Positions 16,501 to 26,293 are shown, counted from the stretch's first letter. The stretch is 64,000 bases of DNA from JAWSVE01 sp033852115 (GCA_033852115.1 JAWSVE010000002.1:496001-560000); one strand, 5' to 3'. Notes: generated by a model not told the origin, from the letters alone. Program-made: numbers and translations.

Positions 16501-19140
16501 TTAAAGCATGTTTTGCGAGCGTTGAGTGTCTTGCGTTTTTAGTTCCTGCAGATGTTTCGACATTGCGTCTGCGGAAAGTGGTTTACTCAATAGGTAACCC
16601 TGGCCGATATGGCAATCCGCATGGAATAGAAACCGTTGCTGTTTGGTGGTTTCGATTCCCTCGGCAATAATCTTCAAGTCTAGTGCCTGCCCCATCGCAA
16701 TAATGGCGCGAATTAATGAGTCGCTGTAGTGTGATTTGCCAATTTGTTGGACGAATGATCTGTCTATCTTAAGGCAATCGATGGGGAGTCGGCCAAGATG
16801 AGCAAGGTTTGAATAACCCGTACCAAAATCATCCATGGAAATTTTGATTCCGAGTAAATGTAATTCTCGTAATATTCGTATGGCAGTGTCTGGCGACCGC
16901 ATTAACGCACTTTCGGTAACTTCTAATTCAATTCTATCCGCAGATAGATTGTGGTCTTCAATTGCATCGACAAAGCGATTCACCAAGTTGTGATCATCCA
17001 GTTCTGCGGCAGATAAATTTAAACTGATCCGTGGAACTTTAAATCCAATGTCATTATCCCAGCTCAATAGTTGACTAAAGGTTTGATGCATTACCCAGGT
17101 ATCGAGCTCGGCAATAACGCCGATTTCTTCCGCAAGAGGAATAAACTGGCTGGGTGGTATAAAGCCCTGCGTGGGGTGCTCCCAACGAATAAGTACCTCG
17201 ACTCCAGTTAAGGATAGATCGCGTAGACCGTATTGGGGTTGGTAGTACAGCTGAAGCTCTTCGTTTGCAATGGCATGACGCAAGTCGTTCTCTAGGCGGA
17301 ACTTTGTTTCGCTAATTTTTGCAAGATAGTTTTGATAGAAAGCGAAGCTATTGCCGCCTTGCTCTTTTGCAGCAAACATAGCTAATTCAGCGTTATGAAT
17401 TGCTTGGTCGGCCCGTTCGGCGTTTTCTGGGTACAAGCATATGCCAATGCTCGATGTGATGATGAGAGATTTTTTGTCGATGTTTAGCGGTCTGCGAATT
17501 TCGTGCAACAGCGAACTGGCGGTTCTTTCGGCGACCTGCACGCTACCGTGATTTGGTAATAGTAAAACAAATTGATCGGCACCGCTTCGTGCTAACGTTT
17601 CGCCGGTACGGCAGAATGATTCTAATCGCTTAGTCAAACCCAATAATACTTTATCACCAAATTCGACACCTAGTGAGTCGTTGATGTTTTTAAAGCGGTC
17701 GAGATCAATGCATATGATTGAAAAGCTGTTCTTATTTCTTTGTGATTCATTAATCGTCGCTGTTAATTTTTCAAATAGTTGGGTTCGGTTTGGTAAGCCG
17801 GTGAGTGAGTCGTGCTCTCGTAGAAAGCTAACTTCTGCTTGGTATTTGTAGTCGTCAGTTAAATCGGACAATGTGCCGATAATTTCGCGACGGTTACCGG
17901 GTAATGATGTGAGCTGCAATTCGTCGCGGACAAATCGGACATTGCCAGTTTTATCAATGAATCTGTATTCTTGTGTGATGTGTTTGTCGGAAAATATTTT
18001 TTTAAAAGTAGCGATAGCTGTATCGCGATCTTCAGGATGTAGTTGATTTATCCACCATTTGGCTTGGCAAGCTTCTGCAACTGTGAACCCTGTAATACGA
18101 AGCACGTTGTCGCTGATCCACCGAATATGTCCGGTATGTGGGTCCAGGGAATAAATAATGGCGCTACTCGAATTCATTAAATGATGTAAGCGCTGGTTGG
18201 TGGATTGTATTTGTGCCGTACGCGCTTTAATGGACCAGCGCAAAAAGAGCACAACCGTAATGAGTACTACAACCGATGCGGTGGTGATAAGAAGAGTGGA
18301 AATCAGCCATGTGGGAATCCTCTGGGGCGATGAGGAAGTGAGCTGCTTATTGAAAGTATCGAAATAAACAGAATCGGGGTTTCCCTTCCACGTTGCGAGT
18401 TGCTGATCAAATGCCATCAAAAGGTCGGCATTAGTGCCTTCAGGGGTAGCGAAAAAAAGTCCAGCTTGGTTTAGTGAAATTGGGGTTTCGATAACGTTAA
18501 ATTCGTGCGCAAGACGCCTGCCTAAAATATTATCAACAATTGCAGCTGTAGCACGTCCGCTGCGCAGGGCATCTAGCGCTGCACTCGTAGAGGGTTGAGA
18601 CAACTCGTTGTACGTAAGTCCCCGGGATGACATCGCCTGCTGCAAATCCGTTGCTTGAATACTGCCTCGTGGTGTTGCAATAGTGAGTCCTGCGAGGTCA
18701 TCCAGGTTACGGATGTGAGCCCCAGGGTTGGTGTACACCTGGCTCCAGCTTTGTAGAACAGATATTGAGTGAAAATCGAAAAGCGCGTCTCGCTCCGCGC
18801 TGTAGGTTACGGCGGGAAGGACATCAATCTCACCTTGCTTAAGCAGGTCGATGCATTCAAACCATTGGCAAGGTGTGTAGTCAAGATACCAGCCACGTGG
18901 CTTGGCAATCTCTCTAAGCAAGACATAGAAGATGTCATCAGAATAATCATCTGTGTAAGCGTTGGAATCATGCTGAGGTATTTCCCCATTATGGACTACC
19001 AATCCAGCTTTCACTGTCCGAGTAGGCTTTAGAGAATCAGGAGTGGCGCTTACCGCAAACCATAGTCCACATACAATAAGCCCAACTAGAACTAGCAGTG
19101 CAATGAAGGGTATAAATTGTTTGTGCGATGTACTATTCAT
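16501..19140 (-). CDS. Periplasmic-sensor GGDEF-EAL protein with SBP_bac_3 input domain
   Basis: An 879-residue inner-membrane signalling protein. An N-terminal anchor (about 10-33) and a second membrane helix (about 275-300, STLLITTASVVVLITVVL) flank a solute-binding-protein family 3 periplasmic domain. A PAS domain, a GGDEF domain and an EAL domain follow inside. The cyclase signature is degenerate: residues 520-524 read GADQF instead of GGDEF, so diguanylate cyclase activity is doubtful. The EAL domain keeps EVLIRW, NLS, DDFGTGYSNL, LKID and AEGIET, so c-di-GMP phosphodiesterase activity is likely. The SBP domain suggests control by an amino acid or another small solute. Confidence 0.9.
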   Translation of the reverse strand: MNSTSHKQFIPFIALLVLVGLIVCGLWFAVSATPDSLKPTRTVKAGLVVHNGEIPQHDSNAYTDDYSDDIFYVLLREIAKPRGWYLDYTPCQWFECIDLLKQGEIDVLPAVTYSAERDALFDFHSISVLQSWSQVYTNPGAHIRNLDDLAGLTIATPRGSIQATDLQQAMSSRGLTYNELSQPSTSAALDALRSGRATAAIVDNILGRRLAHEFNVIETPISLNQAGLFFATPEGTNADLLMAFDQQLATWKGNPDSVYFDTFNKQLTSSSPQRIPTWLISTLLITTASVVVLITVVLFLRWSIKARTAQIQSTNQRLHHLMNSSSAIIYSLDPHTGHIRWISDNVLRITGFTVAEACQAKWWINQLHPEDRDTAIATFKKIFSDKHITQEYRFIDKTGNVRFVRDELQLTSLPGNRREIIGTLSDLTDDYKYQAEVSFLREHDSLTGLPNRTQLFEKLTATINESQRNKNSFSIICIDLDRFKNINDSLGVEFGDKVLLGLTKRLESFCRTGETLARSGADQFVLLLPNHGSVQVAERTASSLLHEIRRPLNIDKKSLIITSSIGICLYPENAERADQAIHNAELAMFAAKEQGGNSFAFYQNYLAKISETKFRLENDLRHAIANEELQLYYQPQYGLRDLSLTGVEVLIRWEHPTQGFIPPSQFIPLAEEIGVIAELDTWVMHQTFSQLLSWDNDIGFKVPRISLNLSAAELDDHNLVNRFVDAIEDHNLSADRIELEVTESALMRSPDTAIRILRELHLLGIKISMDDFGTGYSNLAHLGRLPIDCLKIDRSFVQQIGKSHYSDSLIRAIIAMGQALDLKIIAEGIETTKQQRFLFHADCHIGQGYLLSKPLSADAMSKHLQELKTQDTQRSQNML

Positions 19141-19177
19141 TAACGCGTGAACGGCAGCTACGGCAAAAAATGTGAGG

Positions 19178-19198
19178 CACTACTATATCAGTGTAGTG
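19178..19198. promoter_or_regulatory. Inverted repeat upstream of the SBP-GGDEF-EAL gene
   Basis: CACTAC (19178-19183) and GTAGTG (19193-19198) form a perfect 6-bp inverted repeat with a 9-base spacer, about 40-60 bases before the minus-strand start codon. It is a possible operator; evidence is limited to symmetry and position. Confidence 0.3.
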
Positions 19199-19332
19199 AC
19201 AAGCGCTTGAATGACACTCAAGAAGGTATCGGCTTCGTTGGTCGTATTGTGGCTTTTTATTGACAAGGTTTCACTAGCTAGTTGCGTGAGACTATCTCGC
19301 CAAACACGATTTATTGGTCTGCTAAGCCATAG

Positions 19333-20274
19333 TCAGCTGTGCTGGCTTGCGGCTAGTTCGAAACCCAGCCACGCCGCACCACGCACTCCAGACGCGTCAC
19401 CGTGTTGCGCCGGTCTTAAGGGTGTAGTGACATCACTGCTAAATACATAGCGCCCCCAGAGTGCAGGTATAGCCTTGTAAAGGCGCGCCACCTTCGAGAG
19501 GCCGCCCCCTACGACAATACAATCTGGATCTGCGATATTAATGACCGAAGATAAGGCCCTTGCGAGGCGGTCTTCATAAATCTCAACGTGCTTGAGCGCG
19601 AGTGAGTCGCCATTGTCGGCAAGAGCGAAAATTTCCTCAGCTGTTAATTGTGCCCCCGTATTTTTGGCGAAATGTTTACTAAAACCAGGACCGGAAAGAA
19701 ACGTCTCGATACAGCCATCTTTTCCGCAATAGCAGCGCAGCCCGGGGCGCTCATCGTCGCTAGGCCAGGGTAAAGGGTTGTGGCCCCATTCGCCGCCTAT
19801 ATTGTTTGCGCCAGTGTGAAGTCGCTGATTAAAAACAAACCCTCCACCGGTTCCTGTACCAAGGATAATAGCAAAGCAACTGTTTGAATTGGCGGCGGCA
19901 CCATCGACAGACTCTGAGAGGGCAAAACAATTGGCATCATTAGCGATAGCACATGACTGACCCAAACGTATTTCTATATCGCGCTTAAAGGGTTGGCCAA
20001 TTAATTCGGTGGTATTGCTGTTTTTTAGCTGATGGTTGTTGTCCAGTGCGCCCGGCGTTCCTATGCCTACCGGTGTCGTTGTTTGAGTTGTATTGCGAAG
20101 AGTTTCGACCAGGGTGCAGATCGCTTCAATGATGTCGCGGTAGTCGCCGCGAGGAGTGGCTATCCTTCTCCGTGCGAGTTCGTTTCCATTGCGTTCGAGT
20201 ACAACGCCTTCAATTTTAGTGCCGCCGAGGTCAATACCAATACTACATGCCGTGTCACTGAACTGAACTGTCAT
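19333..20274 (-). CDS. ROK-family sugar kinase
   Basis: A 313-residue cytoplasmic kinase. The N-terminal phosphate-binding motif is GIDLGGTKIEG. The ROK signature includes GGEWGHNPL and the zinc-binding CYCGKDGCIETFLSGPG. ILGTGTGGGFV is the second ATP site. Length and the zinc motif fit fructokinase/glucokinase/N-acetylglucosamine kinase types; the sugar cannot be fixed by eye. It lies between the two GGDEF-EAL genes on the same strand with gaps of about 190 and 90 bp and may share the upstream transcript. No sugar transporter is nearby. Confidence 0.9.
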   Translation of the reverse strand: MTVQFSDTACSIGIDLGGTKIEGVVLERNGNELARRRIATPRGDYRDIIEAICTLVETLRNTTQTTTPVGIGTPGALDNNHQLKNSNTTELIGQPFKRDIEIRLGQSCAIANDANCFALSESVDGAAANSNSCFAIILGTGTGGGFVFNQRLHTGANNIGGEWGHNPLPWPSDDERPGLRCYCGKDGCIETFLSGPGFSKHFAKNTGAQLTAEEIFALADNGDSLALKHVEIYEDRLARALSSVINIADPDCIVVGGGLSKVARLYKAIPALWGRYVFSSDVTTPLRPAQHGDASGVRGAAWLGFELAASQHS

Positions 20275-20362
20275 TGATGCGTTCTCTAGTTACCTAAAGT
20301 AAACGCGATTATCTACTAAATTGTGGCGCTACACCATGGCGAATGAGTGAAGCGAAGATTGA

Positions 20363-23140
20363 CTAGGATGCGGCACTGGAGTGGTGGGTTGGGTTGAATA
20401 ACAAGTTTAACGCCTCGGGCTTGTGTGTGTGATAGCCTTGCGCATAATCAATATTGAGTTCGCGTAGAAGTGTCATCGTTGTTTCATTTTCGACAAACTC
20501 TGCAACAGTATAAATGTTTAGGACCTTACTGATTTCAGTGATTGAGCGAACCATTGAGTAATCGATTGGTTCTTTGTCAATGTTGCGAATAAAAACCCCA
20601 TCGATTTTTAGCGAGTCGATCGGAAGATTCTTAAGGTATCCAAATGACGACATGCCAGAGCCAAAGTCATCCAATGCGAAGGTGAAGCCGATAGATTTGA
20701 GTCGTTGGATAAAGTGTTGTGCGTTTTGGATATTGTGTATTGCCGCGGTTTCGGTGATTTCAAACCGAACACGTTTGGGGTCGAGATTTGAGTTTTCGCA
20801 AAACTCCAGAAGATAGGTTAAAAACTTACTATCGCTAAGGGATTGTCCGGATAAATTAATAGAAAATTGATCTACGCTTTCAAATATCTCTGGGTTAGAG
20901 TTAGATAGCGAGGCGAATTTCTCGATGACCCATTTATCAATAAATTTCATCAACCCATAACGTTCCGCTGCGGGTAGAAAAGCCCCGGGCCCGATAATTG
21001 AACCGTCGGTATCTTCCATCCGTATTAGTACTTCTGCGCTTGTGGGCAGGTCTGAATTGTTGTTAACAGGGACGATCTTTTGATAAAAAAGTATAAAGTG
21101 ATCGTGTTCTAAGGCGTCTGTGACTCGATGAACCCATTGTGTATGTTTCTGTTGCTCAGCAAGCTCTGCGTCTTCATGTTTGAAAATATGTACTCGGTTT
21201 CTGCCGGCATTTTTAGCTGCCATACAGGCTTTGTCTGCGAGTGATAATACGCCCGAGTCGCTGGTAAAGTTTTGATCTTTGAGGTTGAGGAGGCCGATGC
21301 TGGCGCCAAATGTGAACGATTTGCCGCTGCTCATGAATCGGTAGTTATCGATCGCTATGCGGATCTTTTCGGCGACGTCATAGGCATCTGAAGATTTGCA
21401 GTCCATTAAGATAATAGCAAATTCGTCACCACCAATTCGCGCAATAACATCACTTTGGCGAATGGATGAGTTCATAATCCGTGCGATTTCTTTTAATACC
21501 CGATCTCCTGCAATATGACCGCAACTATCGTTGACCACTTTGAAGCGATCGAGATCGATAAATAATAAATGGTAGTGTTGGTCATTGCGGTGAGCTGATT
21601 GCGTCACAATGCCTAGTTGTCTTTCAAATTCACTACGATTGAACAAACCTGTTAGGCTGTCGTGAGAGGCTTGGTAAACAAGATTTTTTTGTAAGTGGTG
21701 CGACTGAGAGACATCTCTAAAGACAATAACTGCGCCTTTTACAAGACCATCTTGCCCTTGGATGGGGCAGGCTAGGCTTTCGATGATGATGTCTTCGCCT
21801 CTGGCCGTCATGAGGTTGCAGTACTCTGTATCGCGAATAGTGCGATGCGCTTCAATGCAGCGTAGCGCGAGATTAATTTGTTGTGTTTCACCGTGTTCAT
21901 CTGTTGGGTTGAAAAAGGTTTCCAGTTTTTTTCCTTGGCATTCAGTTAATGACGCCCGGGTTATATTTTGTGCCGCTTTATTGATGTATTCGACTCTGCC
22001 TTCGAGGTCGGTAGTAATCACGGCGTCGCCAATCGAGGCCAGCGTTGTCTCGGCTTTATCTTTTTCGTTTTTGAGCGAGTCTTGAATCTTTTCCAGTGAG
22101 TCAAGTAAACCGTTAAACGCAACTGTTAGCCCTGATAGCTCGTCATTTCCAGACACTTCAAGCCGATGTTGAATGTTTTCGGCGTTAGCAATATCGCGGA
22201 CGTCGCTGTCCAATATTTTTAAGCGTCTTAGAATTGATCGGTCGAGGAAGAAGAGAACGTATGCCGCCATCAATGTGAAAGAAATGAGTAGGGCAATACC
22301 GGAGGTTACCAGGGTGTCCCTCACTTGAGCCATGATCGCACGTGGAGAGCGGATAGATAACATGAAGCTCGGGTTGCCATTGAGATCATTCAGCAATGCA
22401 TAGGTGCCAATGGTGTCTGAATCGATAGGGATGTATAGCTCCTGATTGGGAGACTTTAGTGTTTTTGCAAGAATGTCTTCGCCTTCTTGCGTGCTTGAAA
22501 ATTCAAAAAGTGGTTGGATATCGAGCTCTTGACGAACAATGTCTTCCAGGTTCTTAATCGCGTTCTCACCGAAATCAGACGTGGTTATTAGAGAGCCTTG
22601 AACCCCAGGGCCGAAACCACCGAGCGTTATGGGTTGTGATGCAAGAATTAATATGTCATCTCCGGCGATGTGCAAGCCACTGATTGAGCTTTCGAGTGTT
22701 TCGTGGGATAAGATCGCAGGCGTTTGCTGAATGCTACGCATGAAGTGACTGTCATCTAGAATCTCACGTTCTTTGGGGCCATTGTCAACTAGTTCAGTTG
22801 CCTGAACTTTCTCGCCGTTTTTATCGTAAATGGCGGCTTTATTGATTCCAAAGGCACCAACAATGCTGCTCATCATCAGTCGCCGCATTCGAATAGTGCT
22901 TTCTTCCGTATTCCGGATGGAGTAATAAATGATTCCGCTGGCGGCCCATTCGCGATTGTACCTATTTAAGTTGACGATTTCGCGATTGAGAGCGCTCTTT
23001 GCGCGACTCAGGTTGGTCTCGAGCGTCTGTTGCTCGATGCGGCTATAGCTCGAGTAAATAACAGCATACGCTGCTAAAAATAGGCAGAGTATTAGCAGCT
23101 GTATTAGCAAAATTTGTGTCAGTATTTTTTTGCGAAGCAT
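20363..23140 (-). CDS. Membrane CHASE4-like/HAMP/PAS/GGDEF/EAL bifunctional c-di-GMP enzyme
   Basis: A 925-residue protein. A first membrane helix (about 8-28) precedes a periplasmic sensor (about 30-270) whose start, with LNRYNREWAA, resembles CHASE4. The second helix (about 275-298) leads to HAMP, PAS (DAVITTDLEGRVEYINKAAQ), GGDEF and EAL domains. The cyclase motif is intact (ARIGGDEFAIIL). The EAL domain has AEVLIRMED, SINLSGQS, FEITETA, ALDDFGSGMSSFGYL, LKIDG and AEFVE, so the main catalytic residues are present. Both synthesis and hydrolysis of c-di-GMP are possible, with the sensor setting the balance. It is divergent from the J-domain gene. Confidence 0.92.
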   Translation of the reverse strand: MLRKKILTQILLIQLLILCLFLAAYAVIYSSYSRIEQQTLETNLSRAKSALNREIVNLNRYNREWAASGIIYYSIRNTEESTIRMRRLMMSSIVGAFGINKAAIYDKNGEKVQATELVDNGPKEREILDDSHFMRSIQQTPAILSHETLESSISGLHIAGDDILILASQPITLGGFGPGVQGSLITTSDFGENAIKNLEDIVRQELDIQPLFEFSSTQEGEDILAKTLKSPNQELYIPIDSDTIGTYALLNDLNGNPSFMLSIRSPRAIMAQVRDTLVTSGIALLISFTLMAAYVLFFLDRSILRRLKILDSDVRDIANAENIQHRLEVSGNDELSGLTVAFNGLLDSLEKIQDSLKNEKDKAETTLASIGDAVITTDLEGRVEYINKAAQNITRASLTECQGKKLETFFNPTDEHGETQQINLALRCIEAHRTIRDTEYCNLMTARGEDIIIESLACPIQGQDGLVKGAVIVFRDVSQSHHLQKNLVYQASHDSLTGLFNRSEFERQLGIVTQSAHRNDQHYHLLFIDLDRFKVVNDSCGHIAGDRVLKEIARIMNSSIRQSDVIARIGGDEFAIILMDCKSSDAYDVAEKIRIAIDNYRFMSSGKSFTFGASIGLLNLKDQNFTSDSGVLSLADKACMAAKNAGRNRVHIFKHEDAELAEQQKHTQWVHRVTDALEHDHFILFYQKIVPVNNNSDLPTSAEVLIRMEDTDGSIIGPGAFLPAAERYGLMKFIDKWVIEKFASLSNSNPEIFESVDQFSINLSGQSLSDSKFLTYLLEFCENSNLDPKRVRFEITETAAIHNIQNAQHFIQRLKSIGFTFALDDFGSGMSSFGYLKNLPIDSLKIDGVFIRNIDKEPIDYSMVRSITEISKVLNIYTVAEFVENETTMTLLRELNIDYAQGYHTHKPEALNLLFNPTHHSSAAS

Positions 23141-23372
23141 CGTGTTTAGCTAATATCTTAAGTCATTAATCGGCGTAACTCATTTGTAGGTGAGTACGCT
23201 TCATTCATAAGTGTAGCTGCTTTTGTTTTTTATCACGCTATATTGTTAAATGGCCTATTCTTTTCGGTTATTAATTATTTATTTACTATCGCCAAGCATT
23301 AATTGAATCGTTATCGATTGATTGTTTTGGGTAATATTGCCGCTAGGTATCAAGCTAATTCAAAAGGGCACA

Positions 23373-23960
23373 ATGGAAACGGCTGCACTGCGTCGCGATT
23401 TGAGCGAACTATTTTTGAACGCTGAGGCGTCGTCTTACAGTGAGTACGAGCTGTTAAGCTTGCTCTCTGGCCACGATGTATTGTCATTCAGTGATGACAA
23501 TCCTGAACTGCAGTTGTTTAGGCGACACTTCGTTTTGATGAATACGCTCTATGATTTGCAACAGCAATGGCTGGAAGATAACGTTGGTTACTTAACAATT
23601 TCACCACTTGCGATAGCGTTGAAGCCGCTGGGGCAAGCCGAAACCTGCAATTTACCCAGCGCCAACATGGATGCTGACAGGCTGTTGCGCGAATACTACG
23701 GCGATTGGCGTCATTTTGAAGACATGAAGCCAGGCAATGTTCGCGAATTGCTTCAAGGTTTTTGGGAGATGTACGCGAGTTACGATGGGCGAGCGGACTT
23801 CTTAAATGTATTGGGAGTTTCCAATGATGCCTCTATGGATGAGATAAAGCGACGTTATCAAGAATTGGTTGCGACGCATCACCCCGATAAAGGCGGTGAT
23901 GTTGAGCGTTTTCGCGAGGTGCGAGAGGCGTATGAGGCGTTGAGTAAGTTTAAAGAGTAG
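23373..23960 (+). CDS. DnaJ-related protein with C-terminal J domain
   Basis: About 195 residues from the ATG at 23373, which has AAAGGG upstream; the frame is open from 23322. The N-terminal 130 residues (METAALRRDLSELFLNAEAS) are the helical domain of DnaJ-related proteins found in Pseudomonas-like bacteria. The C-terminal 55 residues form a J domain with FLNVLGVSNDASMDEIKRRY and the HPD motif at residues 170-172. It should stimulate the ATPase of an Hsp70 partner; there is no Gly/Phe or zinc-finger region. Its last 11 bases overlap the end of the convergent DUF971 gene. Confidence 0.85.
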   Translation: METAALRRDLSELFLNAEASSYSEYELLSLLSGHDVLSFSDDNPELQLFRRHFVLMNTLYDLQQQWLEDNVGYLTISPLAIALKPLGQAETCNLPSANMDADRLLREYYGDWRHFEDMKPGNVRELLQGFWEMYASYDGRADFLNVLGVSNDASMDEIKRRYQELVATHHPDKGGDVERFREVREAYEALSKFKE

Positions 23961-24342
23961 GTGTTGGGTCGATCAGGTTAACAACACTCACATTGGCATC
24001 ACGTGATTTGCCTGCGGCTTCGAGGCGGCGGAGGTAATCTTGCCAGTTGGCGTCTTTTTTGTGTCCTAAATCGGCGAGGTAGTTCCAACTATAAAGCCCG
24101 CTATCGTGGCCATCATCAAACACAATCTGCAGCGCGTAATTACCAACCGGTTCGACTTTCTCTATAGCGACGTCCATCTTGCCGTATTGCAGCACTTCCT
24201 GCCCAGGACCGTGACCTTTTACTTCAGCTGATGGAGAGTATACGCGTAGATATTCCGCGTCGAGCATGTACTCGATATGACCGAACACCAGTTCGAGCTG
24301 TTTGGATTTCTTGTGGAGTTTTATGCGTTGCGGAATATCCAC
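23950..24342 (-). CDS. DUF971 / GBBH-like N-terminal domain protein
   Basis: A 130-residue protein. PQRIKLHKKSKQLELVFG, the VYSPSAEVKGHGPG block and IVFDDGHDSGLYSWNYLADLG are the hallmarks of DUF971, homologous to the N-terminal domain of gamma-butyrobetaine hydroxylase. Some homologues take part in iron-sulfur processes, but the role here is unknown. It lies 40 bp downstream of hslU, a placement common in Pseudomonas-like genomes, so it is probably the third gene of the hslVU operon. Its 3' end overlaps that of the J-domain gene by 11 bp. Confidence 0.9.
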   Translation of the reverse strand: MDIPQRIKLHKKSKQLELVFGHIEYMLDAEYLRVYSPSAEVKGHGPGQEVLQYGKMDVAIEKVEPVGNYALQIVFDDGHDSGLYSWNYLADLGHKKDANWQDYLRRLEAAGKSRDANVSVVNLIDPTPTL

Positions 24343-24382
24343 TGATTTACCTTGCGCGTAGCTCTATGTTATTGGTTGCGAT

Positions 24383-25702
24383 TTATAAAATGAAGCGGCT
24401 GAGGTCTTCGTCACTGGCGAGGGCGCCAAGATGTTTGTCGACGTATTCGGCGTTCACTTCTAATGATGTTGTGTCATCGCCACAACTAAACGACACATCC
24501 TCTAACAGTTTTTCCAGCACTGTATGTAGGCGGCGGGCGCCAATGTTTTCCGTGGTCTCATTTACTTGGTAAGCAGTTTCCGCGATGCGTCGAATGCCGT
24601 CTTTTGTGAAGTCGAGTTCGATGCCTTCGGTTTTTAGAAGCGCTTGGTGTTGCTCAGTGAGTGAGGCGTCGGGTTCCGTCAAAATGCGCTCGAAGTCGTC
24701 CGGTGTTAATGCTTCAAGTTCAACTCGGATCGGCAAACGTCCTTGGAGCTCGGGAATTAAATCAGATGGTTTGCTAAGGTGAAATGCACCTGAAGCTACA
24801 AATAAAATATGATCGGTTTTGATCATGCCGTGTTTGGTGCTGACTGTACACCCTTCGATTAAAGGCAGTAAGTCACGCTGGACGCCTTCGCGTGATACAT
24901 CCCCGCCTGAACCTGAATCGCCGCGTTTTGCTACCTTGTCAATTTCATCAATAAAGACGATGCCGTTCTGCTCGGCGGCTTCAATGGCTTGGGCCTTGGT
25001 TTCGTCTTCATTAATGAGTTTTTGCGCTTCTTCTTCGGTGATTTTTTTTAAGGCATCTTTAACGGTGGTTTTCACCATTTTAGTTTTACCTGATGACATA
25101 GAGGAAAACATATTTTGCAGTTGGCTGGTCATGTCTTCCATGCCGGGGGGTGCCATTATTTCCACACCTACCGGTGTTGTAGCCATATCGATTTCAATTT
25201 CTTTATCGTTTAGTTCGCCCTCACGTAATTTCTTACGAAATAGTTGGCGTGTTGACGATTCGTTGTTGTCGGGTTCTTCGCCGCGGGCGGGTGTCAGGAG
25301 TGCATCTAAAATACGTTCTTCTGCTGCATTTTCTGCCCGGAAGCGCACTTTCTCCATTGCGCTTCCGCGGTGTTGTTTGATGGAGGTTTCTACCAGGTCG
25401 CGGATAATCGACTCTACATCGCGCCCAACGTACCCTACTTCGGTAAATTTAGTGGCTTCTACCTTAATGAATGGCGCATTTGCGAGTTTGGCGAGACGTC
25501 TTGCAATTTCTGTTTTCCCGACCCCGGTTGGACCAATCATCAAAATATTTTTTGGGGTGATTTCATCGCGCATGGCTTCATCGAGTTGCATGCGTCGCCA
25601 GCGGTTGCGCAGTGCAATCGCGACCGCACGCTTTGCGCTTTGTTGGCCGACAATATGTTTGTCTAGCTCGTGGACAATTTCGCGGGGAGTAATATCTGAC
25701 AT
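24383..25702 (-). CDS. hslU: ATP-dependent protease ATPase subunit HslU
   Basis: A 439-residue AAA+ unfoldase that feeds substrates to HslV. It begins MSDITPREIVHELDKHIVGQ. Walker A is GPTGVGKTE (near residue 57), Walker B is FIDEIDK, and the sensor and arginine-finger region is near GAFHLSKPSDLIPELQGRLP. The intermediate I-domain spans about residues 110-240. The C-terminus (DLSRFIL) is the tail that docks into HslV. Length is close to the E. coli protein (443). It lies 51 bp after hslV. A 300-codon antisense frame over it is a composition artefact. Confidence 0.97.
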   Translation of the reverse strand: MSDITPREIVHELDKHIVGQQSAKRAVAIALRNRWRRMQLDEAMRDEITPKNILMIGPTGVGKTEIARRLAKLANAPFIKVEATKFTEVGYVGRDVESIIRDLVETSIKQHRGSAMEKVRFRAENAAEERILDALLTPARGEEPDNNESSTRQLFRKKLREGELNDKEIEIDMATTPVGVEIMAPPGMEDMTSQLQNMFSSMSSGKTKMVKTTVKDALKKITEEEAQKLINEDETKAQAIEAAEQNGIVFIDEIDKVAKRGDSGSGGDVSREGVQRDLLPLIEGCTVSTKHGMIKTDHILFVASGAFHLSKPSDLIPELQGRLPIRVELEALTPDDFERILTEPDASLTEQHQALLKTEGIELDFTKDGIRRIAETAYQVNETTENIGARRLHTVLEKLLEDVSFSCGDDTTSLEVNAEYVDKHLGALASDEDLSRFIL

Positions 25703-25753
25703 AAAACAATTAACCGTTTGATTGGCTCGCTTAGCGCCGTGGGCTTAGCGAAC

Positions 25754-26293
25754 TTAAAAATTGAGTTCTTCGATGGTGAAGTTGTGGTTGGTGTAGACGC
25801 AAATATCGCCTGCAATGCCTAAGCCTTTTTCGACAATATCACGGGGGCTGAGATCCGTATTTTCTAATAACGCGCGCGCGGCCGATTGTGCAAAAGGGCC
25901 GCCAGAGCCGATGGCGATGAGGTCTTGCTCGGGTTGGATGACGTCACCATTCCCAGTGACGATTAGGCTCGCCTCTTTGTCGGCAACCGCGAGTAGGGCT
26001 TCAAGGCGGCGCAAGGCACGATCAGTTCGCCAGTCTTTGGCAAGTTCGACAGCAGCGCGGGTGAGTTGCCCTCCGTGAGCTTCTAATTTGGCTTCAAACC
26101 GTTCAAAGAGGGTAAAGGCATCGGCGGTGCCACCGGCAAAGCCGGCGATGACTTGGTCTTTGTAGAGACGTCGCACCTTGCGGGCGTTGCCTTTCATAAT
26201 GGTGTTGCCAAGTGATACTTGACCATCGCCGCCGATAACAACGCTGTTGCCGCGGCGAACGGAAAGAATAGTGGTACCTCGGTATTGCTCCAC
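25754..26293 (-). CDS. hslV: ATP-dependent protease peptidase subunit HslV
   Basis: A 179-residue proteasome-like Ntn hydrolase. The catalytic N-terminal threonine must be released from a short propeptide: the start reads MEQYRG before TTILSVRRG, making Thr7 the nucleophile. E. coli HslV has only the Met before it, and the propeptide form is common elsewhere. GDGQVSLGNTIMKGNARKVR and AGFAGGTADAFTLFERFE are strongly conserved. A ribosome site (AAGGA) precedes the ATG. The gene leads the heat-shock operon hslV-hslU-DUF971, with a sigma32-type promoter about 60 bp upstream. Confidence 0.97.
   Translation of the reverse strand: MEQYRGTTILSVRRGNSVVIGGDGQVSLGNTIMKGNARKVRRLYKDQVIAGFAGGTADAFTLFERFEAKLEAHGGQLTRAAVELAKDWRTDRALRRLEALLAVADKEASLIVTGNGDVIQPEQDLIAIGSGGPFAQSAARALLENTDLSPRDIVEKGLGIAGDICVYTNHNFTIEELNF

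Noticed and set aside
24819..25721. 300-codon plus-strand reading frame antisense to hslU
   Set aside because: Serine-rich shadow of the well-conserved hslU gene; no independent start signal or family resemblance.
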